64,000 nucleotides of DNA. Origin: Budvicia aquatica DSM 5075 = ATCC 35567. GTDB taxonomy: Bacteria > Pseudomonadota > Gammaproteobacteria > Enterobacterales > Enterobacteriaceae. Each line of letters begins with the position of its first letter. Position 1 is the stretch's first letter. This document shows, in pieces, positions 1 through 8,069 of this stretch. Below the pieces are notes generated by a model. It was not told where the DNA came from and did not search any database. It saw only the letters and a program-made list of their open reading frames with translations. The translations under genes were made by a program, and so were the position numbers. The DNA is taken from positions 1 to 64,000 of the forward strand of contig NZ_KE386585.1 of the NCBI RefSeq assembly GCF_000427805.1, read 5' to 3'.

Positions 1-422
1 CGTCAGTGTGCCAGTGGTGTGAGCGTAGAAGTTCATGCACCCAAAATAGAAAAGCTCAAAAAACCATCACCCGACATGTGTGGGAAGAGGCGAAGGAAAC
101 GGCGAATGAGTTACGGCTAACCAAATGGGGCAAAAAGATATATGAACGGCGCAAGGAAACAGTAGAACGCAGCTTCGCGGATGCAAAACAACATCATGGT
201 CATCGTTATGCCCGGTTCCGTGGACTAATGAAAGTGCAGATGCAGTGTCTTCTGGCGGCTGCAGCGCAGAATATGAAGAAGATAGCGCTGATGGTGGCGT
301 TTTTTTGGCTTTATGAGCAGTACTGGATGAGGTTACAGCTGATAATGAAGCTATCAAGGGCTCTAAACAGACAAAATGAATGTAGGCAAAAAAATATCGC
401 GATCGCGACCTTCGGTCGCTAG
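1..422 (+). CDS. Transposase, C-terminal part (IS1182-like, cut by left window edge)
   Basis: The reading frame is open from the left edge to a stop at 420-422, so only the C-terminal end of the protein is present. The Cys pair in CQWC...SSC, followed by a region with RRKETVERSFADAKQHHG and a C-terminal helix, is typical of the end of IS1182-type DDE transposases, where the final catalytic Glu lies in an 'ERxFxxxK' context (E at about residue 52 of the visible part). An intrinsic terminator follows. In E. coli the gene beyond amtB on this side is tesB; here the insertion sequence occupies that place. The family name is from memory of the motif, not a database search. Whether the whole element is intact cannot be seen. 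Confidence 0.75.
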   Translation, partial: SVCQWCERRSSCTQNRKAQKTITRHVWEEAKETANELRLTKWGKKIYERRKETVERSFADAKQHHGHRYARFRGLMKVQMQCLLAAAAQNMKKIALMVAFFWLYEQYWMRLQLIMKLSRALNRQNECRQKNIAIATFGR

Positions 423-468
423 AAAGAGCGAACCCCACGTAAAAACATGGGGTTCGTCAGCAGTCTGA

Positions 469-491
469 GACGGCATAAGCCGTCTTTTTTT
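469..491 (+). terminator. Intrinsic terminator after the transposase
   Basis: The stem GACGGC/GCCGTC with an ATAA loop is followed directly by a run of seven T on the plus strand. A second inverted repeat, GAACCCCA (430-437) with TGGGGTTC (448-455), lies just upstream. Both sit between the transposase stop and the amtB stop, and the T-run orientation fits transcripts coming from the insertion sequence. Confidence 0.75.
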
Positions 492-514
492 ATTTTCAGA
501 GTTGAAACCAAATC

Positions 515-1801
515 TTATTGGTTATACGCCCTTTCCCCGTGGCTGTTGACGTCCAGACCTTCACGTTCAATCTCTTCAGAGACCCGCAGACCAACACAGA
601 CATCCGCGATTTTAAAAGCAACGTAGGCAACAATACCGGACCATAGAATACATACACCGATGCTGGCAGCCTGTATTCCAACCTGTTTCAGCATGGTAAT
701 GCCTTCGGCATAACCTGTCCCCCCCAGAGCGGCAGAGGTCAGAATACCGGTTCCCAAACAGCCGACGATACCGCATACGCCATGCACCCCGAACACATCA
801 CAAGTATCATCAACCTTTAACCAAGACTTAAGCACAACCACGCCCCAAAGCCCTGCGATACCCGCAACTAATCCCAGAATTAATGCACCACCAATACCAA
901 CTGAGCCTGCGGCTGGAGTGATAGCTACTAACCCAGCGATACAACCCGAACAGGCACCTAACAGCGAAGGCTTCCCACGCACCATCCATTCAGCGAAGAC
1001 CCAAGACAATACCGCACCCGCCGTTGCTACCACCGTATTCACAAAAGCCAGAGCCGCAATTTCATTGGCACTGCTGGCTGAACCGGCATTAAAGCCAAAC
1101 CAACCGATATACAGAATAGCGGTACCAATAAACACCATCGGCAGGTTATGCGGTTTAAATGCTTCGCGGCCAAACCCGCTACGTTTACCAACCATATATG
1201 CCCCGACTAAAGCGGCTACCGCGGCATTGATATGTACCACAGTACCACCGGCAAAATCGATTGCACCTAGGGTAAACAGATATCCACCACCCCATACCAT
1301 ATGTGCCATCGGCAGGTAGGCAAAAGTGAACCAGATGACAATGAAAAGAATTACCGCAGAAAAACGGGCCCGCTCCGCGAAACCGCCAACGATCAATCCT
1401 ACGGTAATACAGGCAAAAGAAGCCTGAAAAACGACATGGATAAGCTTATAAAATGTTCCTGTCACATCCGTTAGTTGAATATTTTTAAGCATCAGTCCAT
1501 CAAAACTACCAAAGAATGCATTTCCTTCACCAAAAGCCAGGGTATAGCCGTAGATCACCCAGAGCACACAGACTAGTGAAAAGGTGGTTATCACTTGGGT
1601 CATCAGCGACAATACGTTTTTAGAGCGCAGCAGCCCGCCGTAAAACAGGGCAATCCCCGGAATGCTCATAAACAGCACCAGCGCAGTACAAATCATCATA
1701 AATGCGTTGTCTGCTTTATCCGCGACTTCTTCAGCGGCCATCACCGCCCCGGGTAATATAGCCAGCAGACCGATCGCCAGTGTGGACAAGAGTTTTTTCA
1801 T
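515..1801 (-). CDS. amtB: Ammonium channel AmtB
   Basis: Inner-membrane ammonium/ammonia channel of the Amt/Mep/Rh family. The 428-residue product begins with a cleavable signal sequence (MKKLLSTLAIGLLAILPGAVMA) and then shows the expected series of eleven membrane helices. Family hallmarks are the stretches around PMAHMVWGGGYL and DVFGVHGVCG, which carry the two pore histidines. It lies 38 bp downstream of glnK in the same orientation, the usual nitrogen-regulated pair: GlnK docks on AmtB and blocks it when nitrogen is plentiful. Transcription is expected from the sigma-54 promoter upstream of glnK. The downstream neighbour tesB, usual in E. coli, is missing. Confidence 0.97.
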   Translation of the reverse strand: MKKLLSTLAIGLLAILPGAVMAAEEVADKADNAFMMICTALVLFMSIPGIALFYGGLLRSKNVLSLMTQVITTFSLVCVLWVIYGYTLAFGEGNAFFGSFDGLMLKNIQLTDVTGTFYKLIHVVFQASFACITVGLIVGGFAERARFSAVILFIVIWFTFAYLPMAHMVWGGGYLFTLGAIDFAGGTVVHINAAVAALVGAYMVGKRSGFGREAFKPHNLPMVFIGTAILYIGWFGFNAGSASSANEIAALAFVNTVVATAGAVLSWVFAEWMVRGKPSLLGACSGCIAGLVAITPAAGSVGIGGALILGLVAGIAGLWGVVVLKSWLKVDDTCDVFGVHGVCGIVGCLGTGILTSAALGGTGYAEGITMLKQVGIQAASIGVCILWSGIVAYVAFKIADVCVGLRVSEEIEREGLDVNSHGERAYNQ

Positions 1802-1839
1802 CGCTATGCATCCTTCTTCAAATTTGAACGGGTAATAAC

Positions 1840-2178
1840 TTACAGCGCATCGTCGTCTGTTTCGCCGGTACGGATACGAACAACCCTAAGGAGTTCAGTG
1901 ACAAAAATTTTCCCATCGCCAATCTTTCCGGTATAGGCCGACTGGGTAATCGCAGCAATTGCCGTATCGACCTGGTCGTCAGACATGGCAATATCAATTT
2001 TGACCTTAGGCAGAAAATTGACGCTATATTCCGCACCGCGGTATAGCTCTGCGTGGCCTTTTTGGCGGCCAAATCCTTTTACTTCGCTGACAGTTAGCCC
2101 CTGAATACCGATTGAAGATAAGGCTTCGCGCACATCTTCTAGTTTGAAGGGTTTGATCACTACAGTGACAAGTTTCAT
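1840..2178 (-). CDS. glnK: Nitrogen regulatory P-II protein GlnK
   Basis: Trimeric P-II signalling protein, 112 residues, the standard length. The T-loop contains Tyr51 (GAEYSVNF), the uridylylation site used by GlnD. The ATP/2-oxoglutarate-binding region (TGKIGDGKIFV) and the C-terminal RTGETDDDAL are intact. It binds AmtB and reports nitrogen status, and NtrB/NtrC signalling also responds to it. It is first in a two-gene operon with amtB. A sigma-54 promoter (2249-2265) lies about 70 bp upstream and an NtrC-type palindrome about 350 bp upstream. In E. coli the gene on this side is mdlB; here about 18 kb of other DNA, including tad locus 1, intervenes. Confidence 0.97.
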   Translation of the reverse strand: MKLVTVVIKPFKLEDVREALSSIGIQGLTVSEVKGFGRQKGHAELYRGAEYSVNFLPKVKIDIAMSDDQVDTAIAAITQSAYTGKIGDGKIFVTELLRVVRIRTGETDDDAL

Positions 2179-2248
2179 ATGCCTCTCCTCAGATAAACGG
2201 ACTAACGCTTAACGCGTTCAAATTGTAATTTGCCAACGATTACAACAG

Positions 2249-2265
2249 AGCAAGTAGCATGCCAA
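2249..2265 (-). promoter_or_regulatory. Sigma-54 promoter of glnK-amtB
   Basis: Read on the minus strand the site is TTGGCATGCTACTTGCT. It matches the sigma-54 consensus TGGCAC-N5-TTGCW at nearly every position, with the invariant GG and GC exactly ten bases apart. It points toward glnK and implies a 5' leader of about 60 nt. This is the expected promoter type for glnK-amtB. Confidence 0.88.
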
Positions 2266-2532
2266 TTTAGTGTTCTGATTAGATAGCCGGGGAAGAAATG
2301 GGTATTCTGCAGAAGGAATTGAAGCGATATATAGTAGATTAAATGATGATTTAAAGTTTAATTATATCTTTTATATCAATAGGTTTTATAACAATAAAAT
2401 TACATTTGAATTACAAAGCTACCTGGTCAGTTTCAGTCAATAAATTATTTTTTTGTCTGCCCTCATCCGCATTCATAATTACATAAATACAGACCAAGAT
2501 ATAAATGAATAAGCCAACTTCAGAGATTGCGC

Positions 2533-2549
2533 TGCACTAAAACAGTGCA
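2533..2549. promoter_or_regulatory. NtrC-type enhancer site
   Basis: TGCACTAAAACAGTGCA differs from the classical NtrC site TGCACTAAAATGGTGCA at only two positions. It lies about 270 bp upstream of the sigma-54 promoter, within the range at which NtrC works by DNA looping. Only this one strong copy was seen; a second, weaker site was not identified. Confidence 0.8.
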
Positions 2550-2623
2550 TAAAAGTGAGTGAATTGATTCAGAAGGAGGCACAAAAGTATTGACCGATAA
2601 ATTAATAATAAATATTGCACCGT

Positions 2624-2647
2624 AAAAAACCCCGGAAATCCGGGGTT
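2624..2647 (-). terminator. Intrinsic terminator of the Asr-like pair
   Basis: On the minus strand the stem AACCCCGG/CCGGGGTT with a four-base loop runs into a T tract (the A-run at 2624-2629 on the plus strand). It lies 41 bp beyond the stop codon of the downstream Asr-like gene. Confidence 0.85.
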
Positions 2648-2688
2648 CTCAATTTGTGTATATCGGTAAACTAAATATCAGAAATTTA

Positions 2689-2898
2689 TTAAGCAGCCGG
2701 GGTACCAGCAGCGTCTTTAGTTACTTTTTTAGCGTTACTGTGTTTTTTATGCTGCTTAGTTTTGTCACCGGCCTTATGAGGGGTTGCCGAGGATTGCTCA
2801 GTCGCTGCTTTTACTGGTTGAGTTGCTGTTTCAGCTGCGAAAGCCGAGCCGGACAGAACAAACATCGTTGCTACAGCCAGTGATAATAGTTTTTTCAT
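2689..2898 (-). CDS. Asr-like small basic periplasmic protein, copy 2
   Basis: A 69-residue protein with a clear signal peptide, cut after AFA at about residue 21. The short mature chain is rich in Ala, Thr, Lys and His (KQHKKHSNAKK). This composition and the MKKLLSLAVA...AETATQP beginning resemble the enterobacterial acid-shock protein Asr, which is exported and helps cells survive moderate acid. Here the Lys/His-rich repeats are fewer. An AGGG ribosome site lies about 9 bp before the ATG. It is a clear duplicate of the gene just upstream (2935-3147), and both probably share one transcript ending at the 2624-2647 terminator. The Asr assignment rests on composition and N-terminal similarity. 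Confidence 0.65.
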   Translation of the reverse strand: MKKLLSLAVATMFVLSGSAFAAETATQPVKAATEQSSATPHKAGDKTKQHKKHSNAKKVTKDAAGTPAA

Positions 2899-2934
2899 TT
2901 TAGATACCCTGATTATAAAATTTAATTAAGCGGC

Positions 2935-3147
2935 TTATTTAGCTGCAGGTTGGCTTGCTGCGTCTTTAACTTCTTTTTTAGCTTTACTGTGTTTCTTATG
3001 CTGCTTAGTTTGCTCACTGGCCTTATGAGGAGTAGCTGAAGATTGTTCAGTCGTCGCTTTGGCTGGTTGAGTTGCTGTTTCAGCCGCAAACGCTGAACCG
3101 GACAGAACAAACATTGTTGCTACAGCCAGTGATAATAGTCTTTTCAT
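2935..3147 (-). CDS. Asr-like small basic periplasmic protein, copy 1
   Basis: A 70-residue paralogue of the gene at 2689-2898: the signal peptide (MKRLLSLAVATMFVLSGSAFA) is nearly identical and the mature part (AETATQPAKATTEQSS..., KQHKKHSKAKK) follows the same plan. An AGGGG ribosome site precedes the ATG. The two genes are 36 bp apart in the same direction. The strongly basic His/Lys-rich mature segment suits a periplasmic proton buffer or chaperone as proposed for Asr; function is inferred. No convincing RstA box was found upstream. Confidence 0.65.
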   Translation of the reverse strand: MKRLLSLAVATMFVLSGSAFAAETATQPAKATTEQSSATPHKASEQTKQHKKHSKAKKEVKDAASQPAAK

Positions 3148-4035
3148 TTGGTATACCCCTAAGTAAGTTAATAACGTTTTTATTCAGAGTATTCAGCGGT
3201 GAGTTAATCAACTGACAAAGTGATTTCTTATCGTTGAATCTGAAATGAATTCTAGGCCTGATTCTGTCAATGACGGTAAAACAAAAGTAATTAGCGTGTA
3301 AATTACATGTAACACAAGAAATCATTAACTTAACCATGACGGGAATAATAAAATCATTACTAATCAACAGGTAAAATAAAACTCAAGGAATATACCGTCA
3401 TTCTGCATAAATGATGCCATCTATTTTCTTGTATACACATAGAATCACTTATTAACATATAAAATATTTACTAACAGCTCCTACCTGAGACCAATCGTTA
3501 TTCCTACTGAACAATTTTATAAAAAACCACTGTCACTAATAATAAAGATAATCATTACTTAGAAATATATATCACGTATAAAACAGCATAGACTTGTAAC
3601 GCCATTAATAAATTGTCAATATTTACTGTTAAAATTGTATTTGTATAAAACAAATGGTTATGCATAGCGGGAGTCCGGCATGTTTATCACTAAAGGGGGG
3701 AAGTTAGTACTGCTATTAGAAGGGTCGACAAAAAATCACGCTGCACAATGTGTGCTTACTGATATCTGACAATAGTGGAACCGTATCAGGATACCTATTT
3801 ATGGGATTACAGCAATGTTGCTACGTTTTGGCAGGTAGCAGCATTCAATAATCCCGCTTTGATAAACAGCAGCTAGAACGCTATTTACAGCACTCAGTCG
3901 ACTATATTCATCATGACTAAAGCTGTTTTGCTAATTACTATTACGCTGACCGGCATATTCGCCAGTCACCGTTTTATTCTCTATATCACTACTGGCATGT
4001 CGTATGAAATAGAACGCTCAGTTTTATTTCAGACT
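3148..4035. other. AT-rich gene-poor stretch between the Asr-like pair and tad locus 1
   Basis: No gene is supported here. A 30-codon frame at 3680-3769 on the plus strand has a good GGGAG ribosome site but no recognisable product. A 43-codon hydrophobic frame at 3913-4044 overlaps the tadD 3' end and lacks a ribosome site. The stretch may hold decayed coding sequence left by insertion of the tad locus. Confidence 0.4.
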
Positions 4036-4983
4036 TCATCTTAAACCAACAACGTCATTACCGGCTTCATTTGCTTCGACCGGCTTAACGGATACTGTTT
4101 TTGTCTTTGCCGGCGTGGCTACTACCGGTTCGATAAATGGCGTTGCTGAAGGCTGAGCCGGCACAATAAAGGATTCTGAGTTTTCTCTGGCCCCGCTCAG
4201 CATCACAGTCTGACCAACGCTGCCGTCAGGCGCATAAGGCTGAATGCTAACATCGGCTAAAGCTTCTAAGAAAATATCCGGGTAAGGGGCCAGATTCTCT
4301 ACCAGCACAATTTCTTTGGCATAACCATAATCACCTGATTTAACCAAAGCAAACACCAGATTGTGGGTCAACTTAGCATCTTTATATCCACGCTGATACA
4401 GAGGTAGCAGGTAACGCACCGCTGACTGATAACGCTGAGAGAAAATCTCTACCATTGCTAAATTATTATTAATCACATCATCTTTTACATACAGATTTCG
4501 TGCTGTTTCAAAAGCTTCTTTTGCCTGAGGCAGCAGCCCGCTTTCTGACAGAATAATCCCTTTAACGTTATAAGCCTCACCGGATTTAGGATTGCTACTT
4601 ATTGCCATATTGATAGCATCAATAGCCGATTTATATTGATGCTGAGCCGATAAATTTTTAGCCTGCAATAAATAAGCTGGCTCTGATGGCGAATTCTCTA
4701 ATAATACCGACAAATAGTGGAGAGATGAATTATAGTCATTGGCCAGATAGTAATATTCAGCTAATTTTAAACGGGTCTCTTTATCTTCACGATATTGCAG
4801 CCGCTGTTTATAAACAGCAATTAGCCCATTATAATTTTTGGCATTCTGCAAAATAAATTCTTTTTCAGCCGTATCTTTCGTTTGGTAATCACTATTACCT
4901 GCAAACCTATAAGATGGTGATAGTTGGCAGGCACTGAGCAACAACACCGAAAGTCCAATTAAAATTCGCGTAGACATTAACAT
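4036..4983 (-). CDS. tadD: Tad locus 1 TPR lipoprotein TadD
   Basis: Predicted outer-membrane lipoprotein of the Tad (Flp) pilus system: after a short hydrophobic stretch the lipobox LLSAC places the lipidated Cys about 17-19 residues from the start. The body consists of tetratricopeptide repeats (for example AYNVKGIILSESGLLPQAKEAFETA), as in TadD proteins that help secretin assembly. The frame extends upstream to 5028, but that part overlaps tadC. The ATG at 4983 (AGGGG seven bases before it) is chosen; the ATG at 4977 is nearly as good. The C-terminus is Pro/Thr/Lys-rich and low in complexity. It is the last gene of the flp-to-tadD operon. Confidence 0.85.
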   Translation of the reverse strand: MLMSTRILIGLSVLLLSACQLSPSYRFAGNSDYQTKDTAEKEFILQNAKNYNGLIAVYKQRLQYREDKETRLKLAEYYYLANDYNSSLHYLSVLLENSPSEPAYLLQAKNLSAQHQYKSAIDAINMAISSNPKSGEAYNVKGIILSESGLLPQAKEAFETARNLYVKDDVINNNLAMVEIFSQRYQSAVRYLLPLYQRGYKDAKLTHNLVFALVKSGDYGYAKEIVLVENLAPYPDIFLEALADVSIQPYAPDGSVGQTVMLSGARENSESFIVPAQPSATPFIEPVVATPAKTKTVSVKPVEANEAGNDVVGLR

Positions 4984-4987
4984 CCTT

Positions 4988-5836
4988 TTACCCCTGAGCC
5001 ATAACACGCATAACGCCCGGTGCCGCAATAATAATCACGACCGGGAACATAAAAAATAGAATAAGTGGAACACTCATTTTTGCTGAAATCTTACCGATCA
5101 ATTCTTCGGTCTTTAATAATTGGAGCTCACGCATTTCCGTTGAAAGCTCCATCAGGTACTCATAAATGGAAGAACCATAGCGCAGGCTCTGCTTCAGGGT
5201 GACACACAGCATACTCACTTCTCGGCTGGGTAATTCATGCTGTAACTGACTCAGCCCAGACTCCAGACCATTAACGTCAATCCTCTTCACCAGACGAGTC
5301 AAGAAGGGTACAAAGCTCGAGTTAACATCACCCACGCTTTCGGATAAGAACTTTAATGAGACCTCAATAGTTAGGCCTGACTGTACGCAAATAGCCAACA
5401 GGTCAACAAACATCGGCATATCTTTTTCTATTTTACTGATCCTATTACCTACAATAACTTTTCTTATCATGCCCGGAATCACGATCACCGCAATGATGAT
5501 AAACAGGCAAAGCACCATCATATTGTTATTTTTTATTTCTAACTTAAATACAATATCGGCGGCCATTAGAATAATGACCAGAAAAGCCGAAACCAGTACT
5601 TTACCTAACCCTTTCTCATCAAATAACTTTAAAAGTTGCAGAGCGCTGCTTCCGGCTGCAAGCACTTTTTCAGCTTTAGAATCAGCGCTATTAACTACCA
5701 CCGAAATAAGCTCTGAATCAGAGTCTGACAATTGAGTCATTTTTTCTTTCATTCGGGATATTTGTTTGTTCTTTATCGACATATAAAAAACAAACATCAG
5801 TCCCAAAATAAGAATGGTGGAAAAAATAATTGTCAT
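4988..5836 (-). CDS. tadC: Tad locus 1 inner-membrane platform protein TadC
   Basis: Polytopic inner-membrane protein of the T2SSF/TadC family that forms the assembly platform with TadB and is worked on by the TadA ATPase. It has an N-terminal membrane segment, a cytoplasmic stretch, a central membrane pair and the conserved T2SSF block (VDLLAICVQSGLTIEVSLKFLSE ... REVSMLCVTLKQSLRYGSSI) ending in a C-terminal hydrophobic helix. The frame is open to 5869, but the ATG at 5836 directly follows the tadB stop and has GAGGAA nine bases upstream, so that start is preferred. Confidence 0.9.
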   Translation of the reverse strand: MTIIFSTILILGLMFVFYMSIKNKQISRMKEKMTQLSDSDSELISVVVNSADSKAEKVLAAGSSALQLLKLFDEKGLGKVLVSAFLVIILMAADIVFKLEIKNNNMMVLCLFIIIAVIVIPGMIRKVIVGNRISKIEKDMPMFVDLLAICVQSGLTIEVSLKFLSESVGDVNSSFVPFLTRLVKRIDVNGLESGLSQLQHELPSREVSMLCVTLKQSLRYGSSIYEYLMELSTEMRELQLLKTEELIGKISAKMSVPLILFFMFPVVIIIAAPGVMRVMAQG

Positions 5837-5838
5837 AA

Positions 5839-6759
5839 TTACAGTTTCCTCATTAAAAACATCACACACACCATGCCAAAGGCTTCACTACCGAGGAAGT
5901 AATAAAGGATTCCCCGCCCATCAGGATCGTTCATGATATATTCATAATTTATCGGGCTAAGGTACTGTAGGCCGATGAGAAACATAAACGGAATAATGGC
6001 TGTAATTTTCGATGACATCCGCACTTCCGAGGTCATTGCCATTTTTTTACTTTCAATTGCCTTTGCATTAGCAACCGTTTTACCTAACCGCAATAAAACT
6101 TCACGCAGTCGTGCACCACTTTTAAGGTTGATAAGAATAGCAACGGTAAAGAAGTAATATTCTTTAAAAGGCAGACGCTTATAAGAAGCCTTAAGCACCC
6201 GCTCAGGAGCCTCACCAACGTTCAGCCTACGGCTAATCCGACCAAACTCCTCACCTAAAGGTTCAGGCATAATCAGTGCACAGTCAGCCAGCGCTTGAGA
6301 AATACTCGTGCCGGAGGTAAGTGCACCATTTATCACCGATAACGCCTCTGGGAATACCCTGGAGAAAGACTTCTGTAAAATGCGTTTTTCAACCCTGACT
6401 AACACCAGTAAAGAAAGAATAAAGCCTGCACCGATAACACCCAACTCATCCTGGTGAGTAACAAACTTATTAAAAATCAGCGCTCCCATAATAACGCCAA
6501 TAACAATAACAATATTACGGATTAAAACTTTACGCTGGCGGCGATAGAACAGATCAATATAGGTTTGGACAAAACCTCTGGCCCCCCAAACTAAGCGACG
6601 GGCCGTAGACTGGGTATTATTTTGATTCAGCGTTGTTTTCAGCAGGCTATTTGCCTCACCTAAGCTGATATTCTTTTGCATTAGTTGCCAGCGTTTACCA
6701 ACCAGATAAAGCAGCAATACGCCAAAACATAAAATGAGCACATAAAGTCTAATCATCAT
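5839..6759 (-). CDS. tadB: Tad locus 1 inner-membrane platform protein TadB
   Basis: Second T2SSF-domain platform protein, 306 residues. It has two N-terminal membrane regions, the central domain with ALSVINGALTSGTSISQAL and GEEFGRISRRLNVGEAPERVL, and C-terminal membrane helices. Its start codon overlaps the tadA stop by one base, so the two are translationally coupled. The partner TadC follows immediately. A diverged homologue sits in tad locus 2 (59975-60880). Confidence 0.92.
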   Translation of the reverse strand: MMIRLYVLILCFGVLLLYLVGKRWQLMQKNISLGEANSLLKTTLNQNNTQSTARRLVWGARGFVQTYIDLFYRRQRKVLIRNIVIVIGVIMGALIFNKFVTHQDELGVIGAGFILSLLVLVRVEKRILQKSFSRVFPEALSVINGALTSGTSISQALADCALIMPEPLGEEFGRISRRLNVGEAPERVLKASYKRLPFKEYYFFTVAILINLKSGARLREVLLRLGKTVANAKAIESKKMAMTSEVRMSSKITAIIPFMFLIGLQYLSPINYEYIMNDPDGRGILYYFLGSEAFGMVCVMFLMRKL

Positions 6760-8045
6760 TACCTCTCAAAAATAATTTTGAGAAAATGCTCTAAATTCAT
6801 CATCCGAGCCTGAGCATATAAAGCAGAGCGTTGAGATAATCCGTGACAAACAAATTTCCCGACGATCCTGTCCTGACTATCTCTTTCACCATCAACAACA
6901 AAACTAAAGATATCCTGTATAACAATGACGTCCCCTTCAACGCCCATGACTTCAGACACATTCATGATCTTTCTCGAACCATCATTCATACGTGAAACCT
7001 GAATGATCAAATTTACCGCAGAAGCGATGTTGCGACGAATAACTTCAACCGGCAAATTAAGACCGGCCATCATCACCATATTCTCTAAACGAGCAACGGC
7101 ATCCCTTGGAGTATTAGCATGCAGCGTGGTCATTGACCCATCGTGTCCGGTGTTCATTGCCTGTAGCATCTCAAAGGCCTCTTCACCTCGGCACTCACCG
7201 ACAATTATTCGATCCGGGCGCATACGCAGTGCATTCATCACCAAGTTACGCATACTAATTTTGCCGGTATTTTCAATACTGGCCATTTTGGTTTCAAGGC
7301 GAACTACGTGAGGCTGTTGCAGGCGTAATTCGGCGGCATCTTCCAGGGTTAAGATTCGCTCATCGCTGGAAATATGCTGTGATAACGCATTCAACAAGGT
7401 GGTTTTACCCGACCCGGTACCGCCGGAAATCACGATATTTGCCCGGCACTTACCGGCAATAATTAAAAAATTAGCTAACCGTTCGTCAAGCGTTCCGTAG
7501 GCAATCAGATCTTTAAAGGTCTTTGACTCTTTACTGAATTTACGAATAGATATTGAAGTTCCGTCCAGTGAAACCGGATTCATAACGACGTTTAAACGGC
7601 TACCATCCTGTAAACGGGCATCTACCAGCGGTTGTGACTCATCAATTCGTCGCCCTACTCTTGCAACTAAACGCTTAGCAATATCGGTAAGCTGGTCGTT
7701 GTCTAAAAACTTAAGATTGGTTTTTTCCAGCTTTCCTCTGCGCTCAACAAAAATATTATCCGGGCCGTTAACTAAGATATCATTGACCGTCTCGTCTTCA
7801 AGCAGTTCGCGTAAGGGGCCAAAGCCAAGAATCTCATCGGTAATTGCCCCACTTAACACGTCGAGATCGTCTTTCGATATGTAGCGGTTCATTGCCTGAC
7901 TGGTTTTCTGAACCATGACAATAACTTCACGCAGCAGCGCAAAGCGATTACCGACAAGGCTATCAACCCGGTCCAGATCAATCGATTCTAAAACTTGCTG
8001 GCGTATAACCCGTTGAGTTTCATTAAAGCTGTCATCACGTTCCAT
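6759..8045 (-). CDS. tadA: Tad locus 1 assembly ATPase TadA/CpaF
   Basis: Hexameric secretion ATPase of the VirB11/PulE superfamily that powers Flp pilus extension and, in some systems, retraction. Walker A is ISGGTGSGKTTLLNAL. The Asp box (ILTLEDAAELRLQQPHVVRLE), Walker B region (MRPDRIIVGECRGEEAFEML) and His box (GHDGSMTTLHANTPRDA) are all present, so it should be active. At 428 residues it is a standard CpaF-type protein. It lies between tadZ and tadB, and is closely similar to the second TadA at 60877-62166. Confidence 0.96.
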   Translation of the reverse strand: MERDDSFNETQRVIRQQVLESIDLDRVDSLVGNRFALLREVIVMVQKTSQAMNRYISKDDLDVLSGAITDEILGFGPLRELLEDETVNDILVNGPDNIFVERRGKLEKTNLKFLDNDQLTDIAKRLVARVGRRIDESQPLVDARLQDGSRLNVVMNPVSLDGTSISIRKFSKESKTFKDLIAYGTLDERLANFLIIAGKCRANIVISGGTGSGKTTLLNALSQHISSDERILTLEDAAELRLQQPHVVRLETKMASIENTGKISMRNLVMNALRMRPDRIIVGECRGEEAFEMLQAMNTGHDGSMTTLHANTPRDAVARLENMVMMAGLNLPVEVIRRNIASAVNLIIQVSRMNDGSRKIMNVSEVMGVEGDVIVIQDIFSFVVDGERDSQDRIVGKFVCHGLSQRSALYAQARMMNLEHFLKIIFER

Positions 8046-8069
8046 ATGTACTTACCCTACTGCACTGAA

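Noticed and set aside
3296-3322. RstA-like box upstream of the Asr-like genes
   Set aside because: TACAT and TTACA half-sites are present on the minus strand, but the spacing is five bases rather than four and the inner bases do not fit.
3680-3769. 30-codon frame with a good ribosome site
   Set aside because: Too short to support without similarity; could be chance or a decayed gene start.
3913-4044. 43-codon hydrophobic open frame
   Set aside because: No ribosome site, overlaps the tadD 3' end and no recognisable similarity.
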